Origin: Chromatocurvus sp046260765 | GTDB taxonomy: Bacteria > Pseudomonadota > Gammaproteobacteria > Pseudomonadales > Halieaceae | NCBI GenBank assembly: GCA_046260765.1 | Contig: JBHEOO010000008.1 | Span: forward strand, 1-64,000 | Direction: 5' to 3' | DNA: 64,000 nt | Shown: one piece after another, positions 46,396-54,161 of the stretch | Layout: each line of letters starts with the position of its first letter | Position numbering within the stretch: position 1 is the stretch's first letter | Translations under genes and position numbers: made by a program | Notes under the pieces: model-generated | What the model was told of the DNA's origin: nothing | Database searches by the model: none | What the model saw: only the letters and a program-made list of their open reading frames with translations

Positions 46396-48390
46396 ATGTC
46401 ACGTCTGAACCCCCAGCAGCGCGAGGCTGTGCGCTATATCGATGGACCGCTCCTGGTACTGGCAGGTGCAGGCAGCGGCAAGACCAGCGTCATCACCGAA
46501 AAAATCGCCTACCTCGTCAAGCAGTGCGGCATCAGGCCAGACCGTGTCGCCGCAGTGACCTTCACCAACAAGGCCGCACGCGAGATGCGCCAGCGCGTCG
46601 GCAATCTGCTATCGAGAGACGCCGCCGACAGCCTGACGATCAGCACTTTTCATCAGCTCGGGCTGAACATAATCCGCCGCGAACAGGCGCAGTTCTCTCT
46701 GCGCCGAGGCTTCTCGATCTTTGACAATCAGGACACGCTGACGCTGCTGCAGGACCTGCTGCGCCAGGAAAGCAAAGCGGCCGCAGAACAGGCCGGCGCT
46801 GTTGCCCAGCGTATTTCTGCCTGGAAAAACACCTGTACCGACAGCGAGGAGGCGCTGCGCGAGTCGTCCGCCCCCGCGGACTTGCTCGCAGCCAGAAGTT
46901 ACCAGCGCTACAGCGAGGCCCTTCGGGCTTTCAATGCCGTGGATTTCGACGATTTGCTGATGCTACCGGCGCGCCTGCTGGAGGGCTGCCCAAACACGCG
47001 GCAACGATGGCAGGAGCGGGTTCACTACATGCTGGTAGACGAATATCAGGACACCAACGAAGCACAGTACCGACTGGTTCGCCAGCTCACCGGCCTGCGT
47101 GCGGCGCTGACGGTTGTGGGTGATGACGATCAGTCAATCTACGCCTGGCGCGGAGCCCGGCCGGAGAACCTGGCCCAGCTTCAGGGAGACTTCCCCGGGC
47201 TCAGGATCGTCAAGCTGGAACAGAACTATCGTTCTACGGGCCGTATCCTCCAGGCGGCCAACCAGCTGATCGCCAACAATGCCCATCTGTTCGAAAAGCA
47301 GCTCTGGAGCGGTCTGGGACCCGGCGATCCACTGCGCGTCATAGAATGCGCGGATGAGGACGCCGAAGCCGGCCAGGTGGTGGCGGAAATTCTCGATCAT
47401 CAGCTGCGGCGAGGCACGCAGCTCGGCGACTACGCCATTCTGTATCGCGGCAACCACCAGTCAAAACTGGTGGAGCTGGCCCTGCAGCAGCAGGGCGTTC
47501 CCTACCAGATCAGCGGCGGCACCTCATTTTTTGCACGCAACGAGATAAAGGATGTCATGGCCTATCTGCGTCTGCTGATCAACCGCGATGACGACAACGC
47601 CTTTTTGCGCATCGCCAACGTACCGCGCCGCGGTCTTGGCACAGCGACACTGCAGGCTATCGGTAGCCTGGCTTCACAGCAGCACTGCAGTCTGGCGAAG
47701 GCCTGCCATGGTATCGGCGACGACATCATCAACCCCGCCAGTCTACGCCAGCTGCGGGTGTTGCTCGGGCACCTGGAGGAGGCCAGGCAGACAGGTGATG
47801 GCGGTGATATTGCGGGCGTACACCTATTGCTGCGAAACATTCGCTACGAAGACTGGTTGCACAAGAACAGCTCGAGTGAAGAGGTTGCGCAGCGGCGCAT
47901 GGCCAACATTCATTTCTTACTGGACAGCCTGTCGAGACTGATGCAGAGAGAACAGCGCAATCTGTCGGACGCCATCGCGCAGCTGGTGCTTCGGGACCTG
48001 ATGGAACAGCAGGAAGAAGAGAAAAACAGCGATACCAGCGTGCAGTTGCTTACCCTGCATGCCGCCAAGGGACTCGAGTTTCCACACGTGTTTATTGTCG
48101 GCATGGAAGAAAAACTGCTGCCGCACCGCAACAGCGTGGAAAGTGGCACCGTAGAGGAAGAGCGCCGCCTCGCCTATGTCGGGCTTACCCGGGCTCAGCA
48201 GACTTTGTGTATGACCTGGGCTAGAACCCGACGTCAGTTTGGCGAGCGTGTAGACTGCCAGCCGAGCCGTTTTCTGGATGAGCTGCCGAGGGAAGACATG
48301 GAATGGCTTGGGGGCACTGAAAAAGACGTCGAGCGAAATATCGCGCGTGGCAAAGAAACCCTGACCAGCCTGCAGGCGATGCTGGACTGA
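46396..48390 (+). CDS. rep: ATP-dependent DNA helicase Rep
   Basis: A 664-residue superfamily-1A 3'-5' helicase. Motif I is AGAGSGKTS, motif II VDEYQDTN, motif III VGDDDQSIYAWRGARP, and motif VI RRLAYVGLTRAQ. It starts MSRLNPQQREAV like E. coli Rep; ATG 46396 is chosen on that basis. Rep clears proteins ahead of replication forks. UvrD-specific features are absent. Confidence 0.95.
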   Translation: MSRLNPQQREAVRYIDGPLLVLAGAGSGKTSVITEKIAYLVKQCGIRPDRVAAVTFTNKAAREMRQRVGNLLSRDAADSLTISTFHQLGLNIIRREQAQFSLRRGFSIFDNQDTLTLLQDLLRQESKAAAEQAGAVAQRISAWKNTCTDSEEALRESSAPADLLAARSYQRYSEALRAFNAVDFDDLLMLPARLLEGCPNTRQRWQERVHYMLVDEYQDTNEAQYRLVRQLTGLRAALTVVGDDDQSIYAWRGARPENLAQLQGDFPGLRIVKLEQNYRSTGRILQAANQLIANNAHLFEKQLWSGLGPGDPLRVIECADEDAEAGQVVAEILDHQLRRGTQLGDYAILYRGNHQSKLVELALQQQGVPYQISGGTSFFARNEIKDVMAYLRLLINRDDDNAFLRIANVPRRGLGTATLQAIGSLASQQHCSLAKACHGIGDDIINPASLRQLRVLLGHLEEARQTGDGGDIAGVHLLLRNIRYEDWLHKNSSSEEVAQRRMANIHFLLDSLSRLMQREQRNLSDAIAQLVLRDLMEQQEEEKNSDTSVQLLTLHAAKGLEFPHVFIVGMEEKLLPHRNSVESGTVEEERRLAYVGLTRAQQTLCMTWARTRRQFGERVDCQPSRFLDELPREDMEWLGGTEKDVERNIARGKETLTSLQAMLD

Positions 48391-48394
48391 ATCA

Positions 48395-48446
48395 GCCGGC
48401 GGTATCGCAAACGCCGCGAATGTCGCAAACGCTGCAAACCGCCGGC
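48395..48446. other. long-range hairpin between rep and the cytochrome c5 gene
   Basis: GCCGGCGGT (48395-48403) is a perfect inverted repeat of ACCGCCGGC (48438-48446). The 34-nt loop holds two copies of TCGCAAACGC, 18 bp apart. It sits between the two convergent genes; without a T-run it may be a Rho-independent-like pause or a block to opposing transcription. Confidence 0.5.
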
Positions 48447-48456
48447 CCTGACTTAC

Positions 48457-48897
48457 TTACTGACTATTATCGACCATGTAGTCAACCGCCGCCATGACCT
48501 GCTCGTCCGACAGGTCTGATCGTCCGCCCTTGGCCATCATGCTTGTACCTGCTACGCCCTGGACACCGCTCTTGTGCAGTGCATCCCGCCCTTTGGCGAG
48601 ACGCTCACTCCACTGGTCTACCTGACCCACGATGGGGGCGCCAGCAGCGCCAGAACTGTGACATGCCACGCACGCCTGGTTATAGACCGCCTCGCCAGAA
48701 ATGTCGCTGCCACCCGCGGACGAATCAACGCTTGCCACAACTGCGCCGACGCAATTGGAATCTCCGCTTAAGCAAAGATCACCATGCGGCTTCAGACGCG
48801 CCTCGATTGCTGCACGCTGCTCCTCCGTAAGATCAACCGCCAGCGCCGATAACGCAAGGCTGCCAAGAATGAACATCGCTGATATTTGCTTGAGCAC
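48457..48897 (-). CDS. cytochrome c5-family c-type cytochrome
   Basis: A 146-residue protein with an N-terminal signal peptide (MLKQISAMFILGSLALSALA). The heme site is C-V-A-C-H at about 76-80, and the axial Met lies in GTSMMAKGG. An extra Cys pair C42/C49 (LCLSGDSNC) precedes the cytochrome domain. It is a soluble periplasmic electron carrier, possibly serving terminal oxidases or the photosynthetic reaction centre. GAAGGAG precedes the ATG. Confidence 0.9.
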   Translation of the reverse strand: MLKQISAMFILGSLALSALAVDLTEEQRAAIEARLKPHGDLCLSGDSNCVGAVVASVDSSAGGSDISGEAVYNQACVACHSSGAAGAPIVGQVDQWSERLAKGRDALHKSGVQGVAGTSMMAKGGRSDLSDEQVMAAVDYMVDNSQ

Positions 48898-49067
48898 TTT
48901 CTCGTCTCCTTCCTGTAGGGGCGGGCATTATAGCCAGTATGCTGCGGCTGGAAAACTCAGGCCACGGTTCACCACGCCAGAGCGGCTGCAATCGACCTCA
49001 AACGGCAGGCAAACGCAATAAACGTCTGCTACCCTTTGCCGACTTTCCCACAGCCACAGGCAATATC

Positions 49068-49694
49068 ATGCATCTCTACACCTATGATCCGGCGCCCAAT
49101 CCTCGCCGACTCGGCCTGTTCCTCACGTGGAAGGGCATCGACATTGAAACCACTCAGGTAGATCTCATGCAGCTGGAGCAGCTGGGCGAGGCCTATCGCG
49201 CCATCAGTCCTGCGGGGACTGTTCCTACACTGGTACTCGACGACGGCACGCGCATGACCGAGGTTATCGCCATGTGCGATTACATCGAATCGCTGCACCC
49301 GCAGAAGCCGCTTATGGGAACCACGCCTCTTGCGCGTGCGCAGGTGCTCGGCTGGGACCACCATATCTACGTAAATGCTCTCACTGCGGTCGCCGAGGTG
49401 CTGCGCAACGGCAATCCCAATTTCGCCGATCGCGCGCTGCCCGGGCCGATGAAAATCTCCCAGATACCCGCACTGGCAGAGAGAGGCCGTGAGCGTCTGC
49501 GCCAGGGCTGGAAAACCTACGATGACGCACTGAGCGGCGGGGATTTCCTGGTGGGAGACGCCATCACTCTCGCTGACATTGATCTGCTGGTGTGCACCGA
49601 GTTTGCGGGCTGGGTCAAGGAAAGCATTCCCGACGACTGTGAGTCTCTACTGGCATGGCGCAACCGCGTTCGGCAGGTGCTAGACGCCAGCTGA
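49068..49694 (+). CDS. glutathione S-transferase family protein
   Basis: A 208-residue protein with the GST N-terminal thioredoxin-like domain (LYTYDPAPNPRRLGLFLTWKGIDIE, then GTVPTLVLDDG) and an all-helical C-terminal domain (LVGDAITLADIDLL). The substrate is not predictable. The ATG at 49068 is chosen from the family start. Its stop overlaps the start of the DUF3080 gene (TGATG). Confidence 0.9.
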   Translation: MHLYTYDPAPNPRRLGLFLTWKGIDIETTQVDLMQLEQLGEAYRAISPAGTVPTLVLDDGTRMTEVIAMCDYIESLHPQKPLMGTTPLARAQVLGWDHHIYVNALTAVAEVLRNGNPNFADRALPGPMKISQIPALAERGRERLRQGWKTYDDALSGGDFLVGDAITLADIDLLVCTEFAGWVKESIPDDCESLLAWRNRVRQVLDAS

Positions 49695-50755
49695 TGCGGT
49701 GGCTGCAGCTGGCACTGCTGCTTGCGCTCATATCTGGCTGCGGCGACCCGGGGCCGGAGTCAGCCTTCGATACCTACCTTGCACGGCTCGAGAGACCGCT
49801 CGCGACAGCAGCCCCGACCTGGGACATTGCAGCCGCCCCTCGCCCCCCGCGAGCCGCCAGACTGCGCTTAGCGCTTGCGCCGGGGAGGCTGGGCGCGCTC
49901 GATTTTCTGGCGCTGCGCGGGTGCGAGCTGCAGGTCACTGTCGGTAAGCGCAACAGCAGCCTTGGACGCCTGGCTCCGCCGTCGCAGGAACTCCTGCTGG
50001 AGCTGGAGTTCCTGCGTCTGGCGCCTGCATGCATTGAACATCTTCAGGGCGAAGGCCGCGATGCACTGGCTGACAGCTTGATCACGGCGGTCGATAGCAA
50101 GCGGCGGGAGCTGCCCGGCCGCATCTACAACGCGACGCTGGCAACGGATGAATTCCGGAGTCTCTGGCAGTTCCCGCAGGCGCTTGGCGACTACCCCACA
50201 TCAACCAGCAGCGCGCCGGTATCCGCGCTGGCTGCAATCAATGCACATGCGGCGCGCTGGCTGGCGGGGGACTACACAGCCAGCAACCGCGATTTCGAAA
50301 TGCTGCTCAGCGAGGTCGCCAAAGGCGATGCCGGTTCACTGATGGCGGCGCTGAGACTGCAAGAGGCGGGACTCGAGGGAGCCAATGCCATGCTGCTTGC
50401 GCACAGAAATGGTGGCGGATTCTGCAAGGGCACACTGGTCTCTCCGGAACTGGACATATTCAAAAACGTGGTCGAAAAGTTCTTTATCCGCGGCATACAG
50501 CCCTGGTCAGCTGCGCTCGGCCAGCGACTTCACAGTTTGTTACCTCCTGTCCGGCAACTCGAGACGCAGCTTTCGGCGGTGCTTCCGCAGGCTTACCGCG
50601 AGTGGCAGTCGTTACGCGAGGACATTCTGGACACGGCAGGTAACGCGCCGCGGCATCACGTGGAGCAGGTACAGCAAACCCTGGAGGGTTGCCAGCAGGA
50701 GTCGCAGCAGGCACCACTCAGCCGCACTACCAGCCACACTACAGGAAAACGTTAG
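49694..50755 (+). CDS. DUF3080-family lipoprotein
   Basis: A 353-residue protein. The signal peptide MRWLQLALLLALISGC ends in the lipobox LISGC. The mature part fits the DUF3080 family of marine gammaproteobacteria (F-x-x-YLARLERPL near the N-terminus; a long helical domain with ITAVDSKRRELP). Function is unknown; it is probably anchored in the outer or inner membrane. It overlaps the GST stop codon by 1 nt, and is the last non-photosynthesis gene before the BLUF and acsF genes. Confidence 0.75.
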   Translation: MRWLQLALLLALISGCGDPGPESAFDTYLARLERPLATAAPTWDIAAAPRPPRAARLRLALAPGRLGALDFLALRGCELQVTVGKRNSSLGRLAPPSQELLLELEFLRLAPACIEHLQGEGRDALADSLITAVDSKRRELPGRIYNATLATDEFRSLWQFPQALGDYPTSTSSAPVSALAAINAHAARWLAGDYTASNRDFEMLLSEVAKGDAGSLMAALRLQEAGLEGANAMLLAHRNGGGFCKGTLVSPELDIFKNVVEKFFIRGIQPWSAALGQRLHSLLPPVRQLETQLSAVLPQAYREWQSLREDILDTAGNAPRHHVEQVQQTLEGCQQESQQAPLSRTTSHTTGKR

Positions 50756-50807
50756 CGAGCCACGCGGTGAGCTGGATGAGGCTCAGCCGACCTTTCCGCA
50801 TGGAACG

Positions 50808-51284
50808 CTAACACATCTGGCGAAACATCAGCATCAGCCGCTTGCTTCGGGTAAGTTGACTGAACATCTCGCGGGGGTCAGCATCCCGGCTGAGGAAGTC
50901 CGAAACTCCCTCCAGCTCACTGACGTCGACGCCATCCAGCTCGACAAACCCCATCTGCCAGTCGGCGAACTCGCGTTCGACGAGCGGTTCCTCAAACAGA
51001 ACCTCAATACGATGATGCCGACTGTCAGCAACCACGCGCTCGAAAATGGCGTGCACGTCGTCCTCTCGCCCCTCGAGCACCTGAAAAAACGAGTCGCCGC
51101 GCAGCAGCAAGAGTCCGGTGACCCCGCGAATCTCGTTACATGCCCTGGCAACCCGCAGCAATTCAACGACATCTTCAGAGGGCATGGGTGCCACCAACGT
51201 ACTCACATAGGCAAGATGATAAAGTTCATCGCGCCCTTCATTGCGGTCGCTATCCGGAGTGGAGTTGCTTGCTGCACCTGCCAT
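50808..51284 (-). CDS. BLUF-domain blue-light sensor protein
   Basis: A 158-residue, single-domain photoreceptor. The flavin-pocket residues are all present: Y26 (LAYVS), N50 (CNEIRGVTG), Q68 (FFQVLEG), W109 and M111 (DWQMGF). Each is exactly five positions beyond Y21, N45, Q63, W104 and M106 of AppA. A 20-residue Asn/Asp-rich head and a 40-residue helical tail flank the domain; there is no SCHIC or output domain. AGGAG precedes ATG 51284. It is divergent from acsF across a PpsR operator, so it may feed blue-light signals into PpsR or another partner (inference). Confidence 0.93.
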   Translation of the reverse strand: MAGAASNSTPDSDRNEGRDELYHLAYVSTLVAPMPSEDVVELLRVARACNEIRGVTGLLLLRGDSFFQVLEGREDDVHAIFERVVADSRHHRIEVLFEEPLVEREFADWQMGFVELDGVDVSELEGVSDFLSRDADPREMFSQLTRSKRLMLMFRQMC

Positions 51285-51350
51285 TGAACTGTCTCCTGCC
51301 TGCCACAGAGCCGTATCCTGCCCGGTGACGCCGCCTGCCGGCAATTCACC

Positions 51351-51406
51351 TTGAGCATAACAGTATAGTCACCTATACTTGACATGTGTAATGTCTAGTT
51401 TAGTTT
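51351..51406 (+). promoter_or_regulatory. acsF promoter region
   Basis: Two overlapping sigma-70 candidates are seen: TTGAGC (51351-51356)-N17-TATACT (51374-51379), and TTGACA (51379-51384)-N16-TAGTTT (51401-51406). Both overlap the PpsR operators listed separately. The leader would be 50-75 nt. Confidence 0.5.
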
Positions 51407-51409
51407 ACA
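51367..51409. promoter_or_regulatory. PpsR/CrtJ operator pair between the BLUF gene and acsF
   Basis: A perfect TGT-N12-ACA site is at 51392-51409. A second, one-mismatch site (AGT-N12-ACA) is at 51367-51384, 7 bp away. PpsR/CrtJ binds TGT-N12-ACA, often as pairs about 8 bp apart, and represses photosynthesis genes in air and light. The sites lie where they could govern both divergent genes. Confidence 0.75.
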
Positions 51410-51460
51410 CTGCAAACCTGCCCACCCCGGGGTGGACATGAATCAAGAGGTCACCTGACA

Positions 51461-52537
51461 ATGACAGATGCTACAGCCGCCACAACCGAATCCGCCAAGG
51501 CTCGAACAGCAGAGCAGTCAAAAGCAAAAGATACGCTGCTTACGCCGCGATTCTACCGCACTGACTACGCCCAACTCGACAAACTGGACATCTCGCCCGT
51601 GCGCCGCGAGTGGGACCAGATGATGGCCGCGTTCGAGCGCGACGAAAACCGCGATCATTTCAAAAAAGAAGTCGATTTCGATGCCGAAGGTGTCAATATC
51701 CCCGAACACCTGCACGATGAGTTTATCGATTTTCTCGTCAGCTCCGTCACCTCGGAATACTCGGGCTGCATTCTTTATCAAGAGATCCAGAAAAACGTGA
51801 GCAACAAGGACATCGCCGACCTGATGGGCTACATGGCACGGGACGAGTCACGCCACGCCGGCTTTATCAATCGCGCACTCAAACACCTGGGGTTCGCTGT
51901 TGATCTCGGTTTCCTCAAGCGCGCGAAGAATTACACGTTTTTCAAACCCAAATACATCTACTACGCGACATACCTGTCTGAGAAGATCGGCTACGCCCGC
52001 TATATTACGATCTACCGGCATCTCGAGCGCCATCCGGAGCACCGTTTCCACCCCATCTTCAAGTGGTTCATGGAGTGGTGCAATGACGAATACCGGCACG
52101 GGGAAGCTTTCGCACTCATCATGCGTTCGCACCCGCATCTCCTCAAAGGGGTCAACAAGCTGTGGATTCGATTCTTCCTGCTGGCGGTGTACGCCACCAT
52201 GTATGTGAGGGATCATACACGCCCACAGCTCTACCAGGCGCTGGGCATGGATCCGACCGAGTTTGACTATCGCGTGTTCGACATCACGACCGAGATTACG
52301 CGGCAGGTCTTCCCACTTACCCTCGATACCGAAAATCCGGTGTTCCGGCGCGGTCTCGAGAAACTCCGACATATCAATGTCGCGATACAGGAGACGCGTG
52401 CCCGCGGTGGCATAATCGCCGGTGTAAAGCGGGGCTGGCTCACCGTGCGTGGCGCCACCATATTTGCGCGGCTCTATCTGCTGCCGACCAAGTCCAATGA
52501 GTTGCCGGACACGGTCTGCATGGCACCTGCCTGGTAG
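51461..52537 (+). CDS. acsF: Mg-protoporphyrin IX monomethyl ester oxidative cyclase (aerobic)
   Basis: A 358-residue diiron enzyme that forms the fifth ring of bacteriochlorophyll using oxygen. Ligand motifs are E99, E129 and H132 (DESRH), and E210 and H213 (DEYRH). The YLSEKIGYARYITIYRHLE block is typical of AcsF/CHL27. AAGAGG precedes the ATG. Its presence, rather than the anaerobic BchE, fits an aerobic anoxygenic phototroph. A bidirectional terminator follows. Confidence 0.96.
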   Translation: MTDATAATTESAKARTAEQSKAKDTLLTPRFYRTDYAQLDKLDISPVRREWDQMMAAFERDENRDHFKKEVDFDAEGVNIPEHLHDEFIDFLVSSVTSEYSGCILYQEIQKNVSNKDIADLMGYMARDESRHAGFINRALKHLGFAVDLGFLKRAKNYTFFKPKYIYYATYLSEKIGYARYITIYRHLERHPEHRFHPIFKWFMEWCNDEYRHGEAFALIMRSHPHLLKGVNKLWIRFFLLAVYATMYVRDHTRPQLYQALGMDPTEFDYRVFDITTEITRQVFPLTLDTENPVFRRGLEKLRHINVAIQETRARGGIIAGVKRGWLTVRGATIFARLYLLPTKSNELPDTVCMAPAW

Positions 52538-52578
52538 CACAGGCAGGCGAGGGACAGTCGCGAAAACGATGCCCACAG

Positions 52579-52613
52579 AAAAAGGCGCCCGGAGATTCCG
52601 AGGCGCCTTTTTT
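52579..52613. terminator. bidirectional terminator between acsF and the bchP-side operon
   Basis: AAAAAGGCGCC and GGCGCCTTTTTT arms enclose a short inner stem (CGGA/TCCG). T-runs exist in both directions, so it can end both acsF and the convergent minus-strand operon. Confidence 0.88.
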
Positions 52614-52660
52614 CATTAGTAAAGCCGTAACACGGTGGACATGCCTGTCACGCACTTAAG

Positions 52661-52936
52661 TCAACGCTGCCAGCGCAGAACCAGCTCACTGAGGTGTGCG
52701 ACCAGGGCAACGACAAGCGCCAGGGCAACCCAATATAAAGCGGCATTCGACAGCACCAGCCTTAGAGCAAGAAACAGGCAGCCCCCAGCAACAAGGTTGG
52801 GCAGCAGCACGCCGGGAGGAACGCCGCGACCACTCACACGGTAAAGCACCAGCAGACCGACCCCCTCCGCAAGCACTGCAAGCAGAATCAGGTCAATAAC
52901 CGCTGGCGATACCAGCACAGCAAGCAGCGACTCCAC
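52661..52936 (-). CDS. small membrane protein downstream of bchP, unknown function
   Basis: A 91-residue hydrophobic protein with three predicted transmembrane helices: about 3-30, 42-62 and 65-85. It ends with a basic HLSELVLRWQR. It lies 26 nt after bchP on the same strand and before the terminator, so it is probably the last gene of the bchG operon. I do not recognise a family. Its position suggests a role in the photosynthetic membrane, but nothing in the sequence proves it. Confidence 0.65.
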   Translation of the reverse strand: MESLLAVLVSPAVIDLILLAVLAEGVGLLVLYRVSGRGVPPGVLLPNLVAGGCLFLALRLVLSNAALYWVALALVVALVAHLSELVLRWQR

Positions 52937-52962
52937 TGCGCAGGACTAACCCAGCTTCGCGT

Positions 52963-54159
52963 TCAGGTACGCGCCACGCCCAGCAGGTGCGCCATATCCT
53001 TGAAGAAAATCCGCAGGTGCGCCACAGGCTTCGCACGAACCAGTTTTTTCTGCGTATACGCCTGCCAGGTGAGATACTGCACATCGGGGTCACGACAGAT
53101 GGCAACGAACTTCTCCCTGCGCTTGTCACTGGAATACCAGAAGCGCTGCAGTATGCCGAGGACAAAGAAGACGCGGCCGTGCTCGCGCAAAAACCGCTTG
53201 CGCGCTGAACGCAGCGCTGCAGGATTTCCACTGAGCAGGAACTCTGCAACGGCCTCCGCAGCAAGTCGGCCACCCAGCATGGCATAATAGATGCCTTCGC
53301 CAGACGCCGGCGCAACAACACCTGCCGCGTCCCCCGCCAACAGCACACGACGCCCATCATCCCAGCGCTTCAGCGGCTTGAGCGGAATCGGTGCGCCCTC
53401 GCGCCGCACGGTTCTGGCGTCCTGCAGGCCCACCGTCTCGCGCAGGGCTGCTACCGATGCCGGTGCGGAAAACCCCTTCTGCTCACTGCCCACACCAATA
53501 CTTGCCTTGTCTCCGTGCGGGAACACCCACGCGTAGAAATCCGGTGAAAGACGGCCCTGGTACCAGACGTCACAGCGCAGGGGATCATAATCCGCACCCG
53601 AGCCCGCAGCAGGCGCCTCGACAATCTCGTGGTAGGCAAACACGCAGCGCATACGATCACCGCCGGGAACACACTGTGACGCCACGCGCGACTTTGCACC
53701 ATCGGCGCCAATCACCGCGCTGGCAGTCACGCAGCGGTGCTCACCGCTGCTGTTTTTGTCGAGATAGGTGATGCGCGCCTGCCCGTCTTCCAGGTATTCA
53801 AGCTGCTTGAATGTTGCGGTGCGCACCTCGGCACCGGCGCCGCGCGCCCGCTCCCTGAGCCAGGGATCAAAGACATCGCGATCGACCATGCCGACGTAGG
53901 TGTCGCCTACCGGCATATCGACGCGCGCATCCTTCGGAGAGATCATACGCGCCGACTTGATCTTCGCCACGATCAAGTGCGATGGAATATCAAAGTCATC
54001 GATTGCCCTCGGCGGTATCGCGCCGCCGCAGGGCTTTATGCGAAACGCCCGCTCCAGCAGCAGTACCCGCTTGCCCAATCGCGCCAGGTCGGTCGCCGCA
54101 GTGGCCCCTGAGGGTCCTCCCCCGACCACAACTACATCAAAGTGTTCTACTGACTGCAT
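52963..54159 (-). CDS. bchP: geranylgeranyl diphosphate/bacteriochlorophyll reductase BchP
   Basis: A 398-residue flavoprotein. The Rossmann motif VVGGGPSGATAA starts at about residue 11, and LLERAFRIKPCGGAIPP and LLAGDAAGVVAPASGEGI are family blocks. It reduces the geranylgeranyl tail of bacteriochlorophyll to phytyl. GGGAGG lies 5 nt before the ATG. It begins 2 nt after the stop codon of the PucC-like gene. Confidence 0.95.
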   Translation of the reverse strand: MQSVEHFDVVVVGGGPSGATAATDLARLGKRVLLLERAFRIKPCGGAIPPRAIDDFDIPSHLIVAKIKSARMISPKDARVDMPVGDTYVGMVDRDVFDPWLRERARGAGAEVRTATFKQLEYLEDGQARITYLDKNSSGEHRCVTASAVIGADGAKSRVASQCVPGGDRMRCVFAYHEIVEAPAAGSGADYDPLRCDVWYQGRLSPDFYAWVFPHGDKASIGVGSEQKGFSAPASVAALRETVGLQDARTVRREGAPIPLKPLKRWDDGRRVLLAGDAAGVVAPASGEGIYYAMLGGRLAAEAVAEFLLSGNPAALRSARKRFLREHGRVFFVLGILQRFWYSSDKRREKFVAICRDPDVQYLTWQAYTQKKLVRAKPVAHLRIFFKDMAHLLGVART

Positions 54160-54161
54160 GA

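Noticed and set aside
50808..51284. Calling the BLUF gene appA
   Set aside because: AppA is a large protein with a SCHIC domain that binds PpsR; this protein is 158 residues with a BLUF domain only.
51379..51407. A consensus TTGACA-N17 promoter for acsF
   Set aside because: At 17 bp the -10 would be AGTTTA, which is poor; a 16-bp spacer with TAGTTT, or the TTGAGC/TATACT pair, is more likely, so the promoter is reported as a region only.
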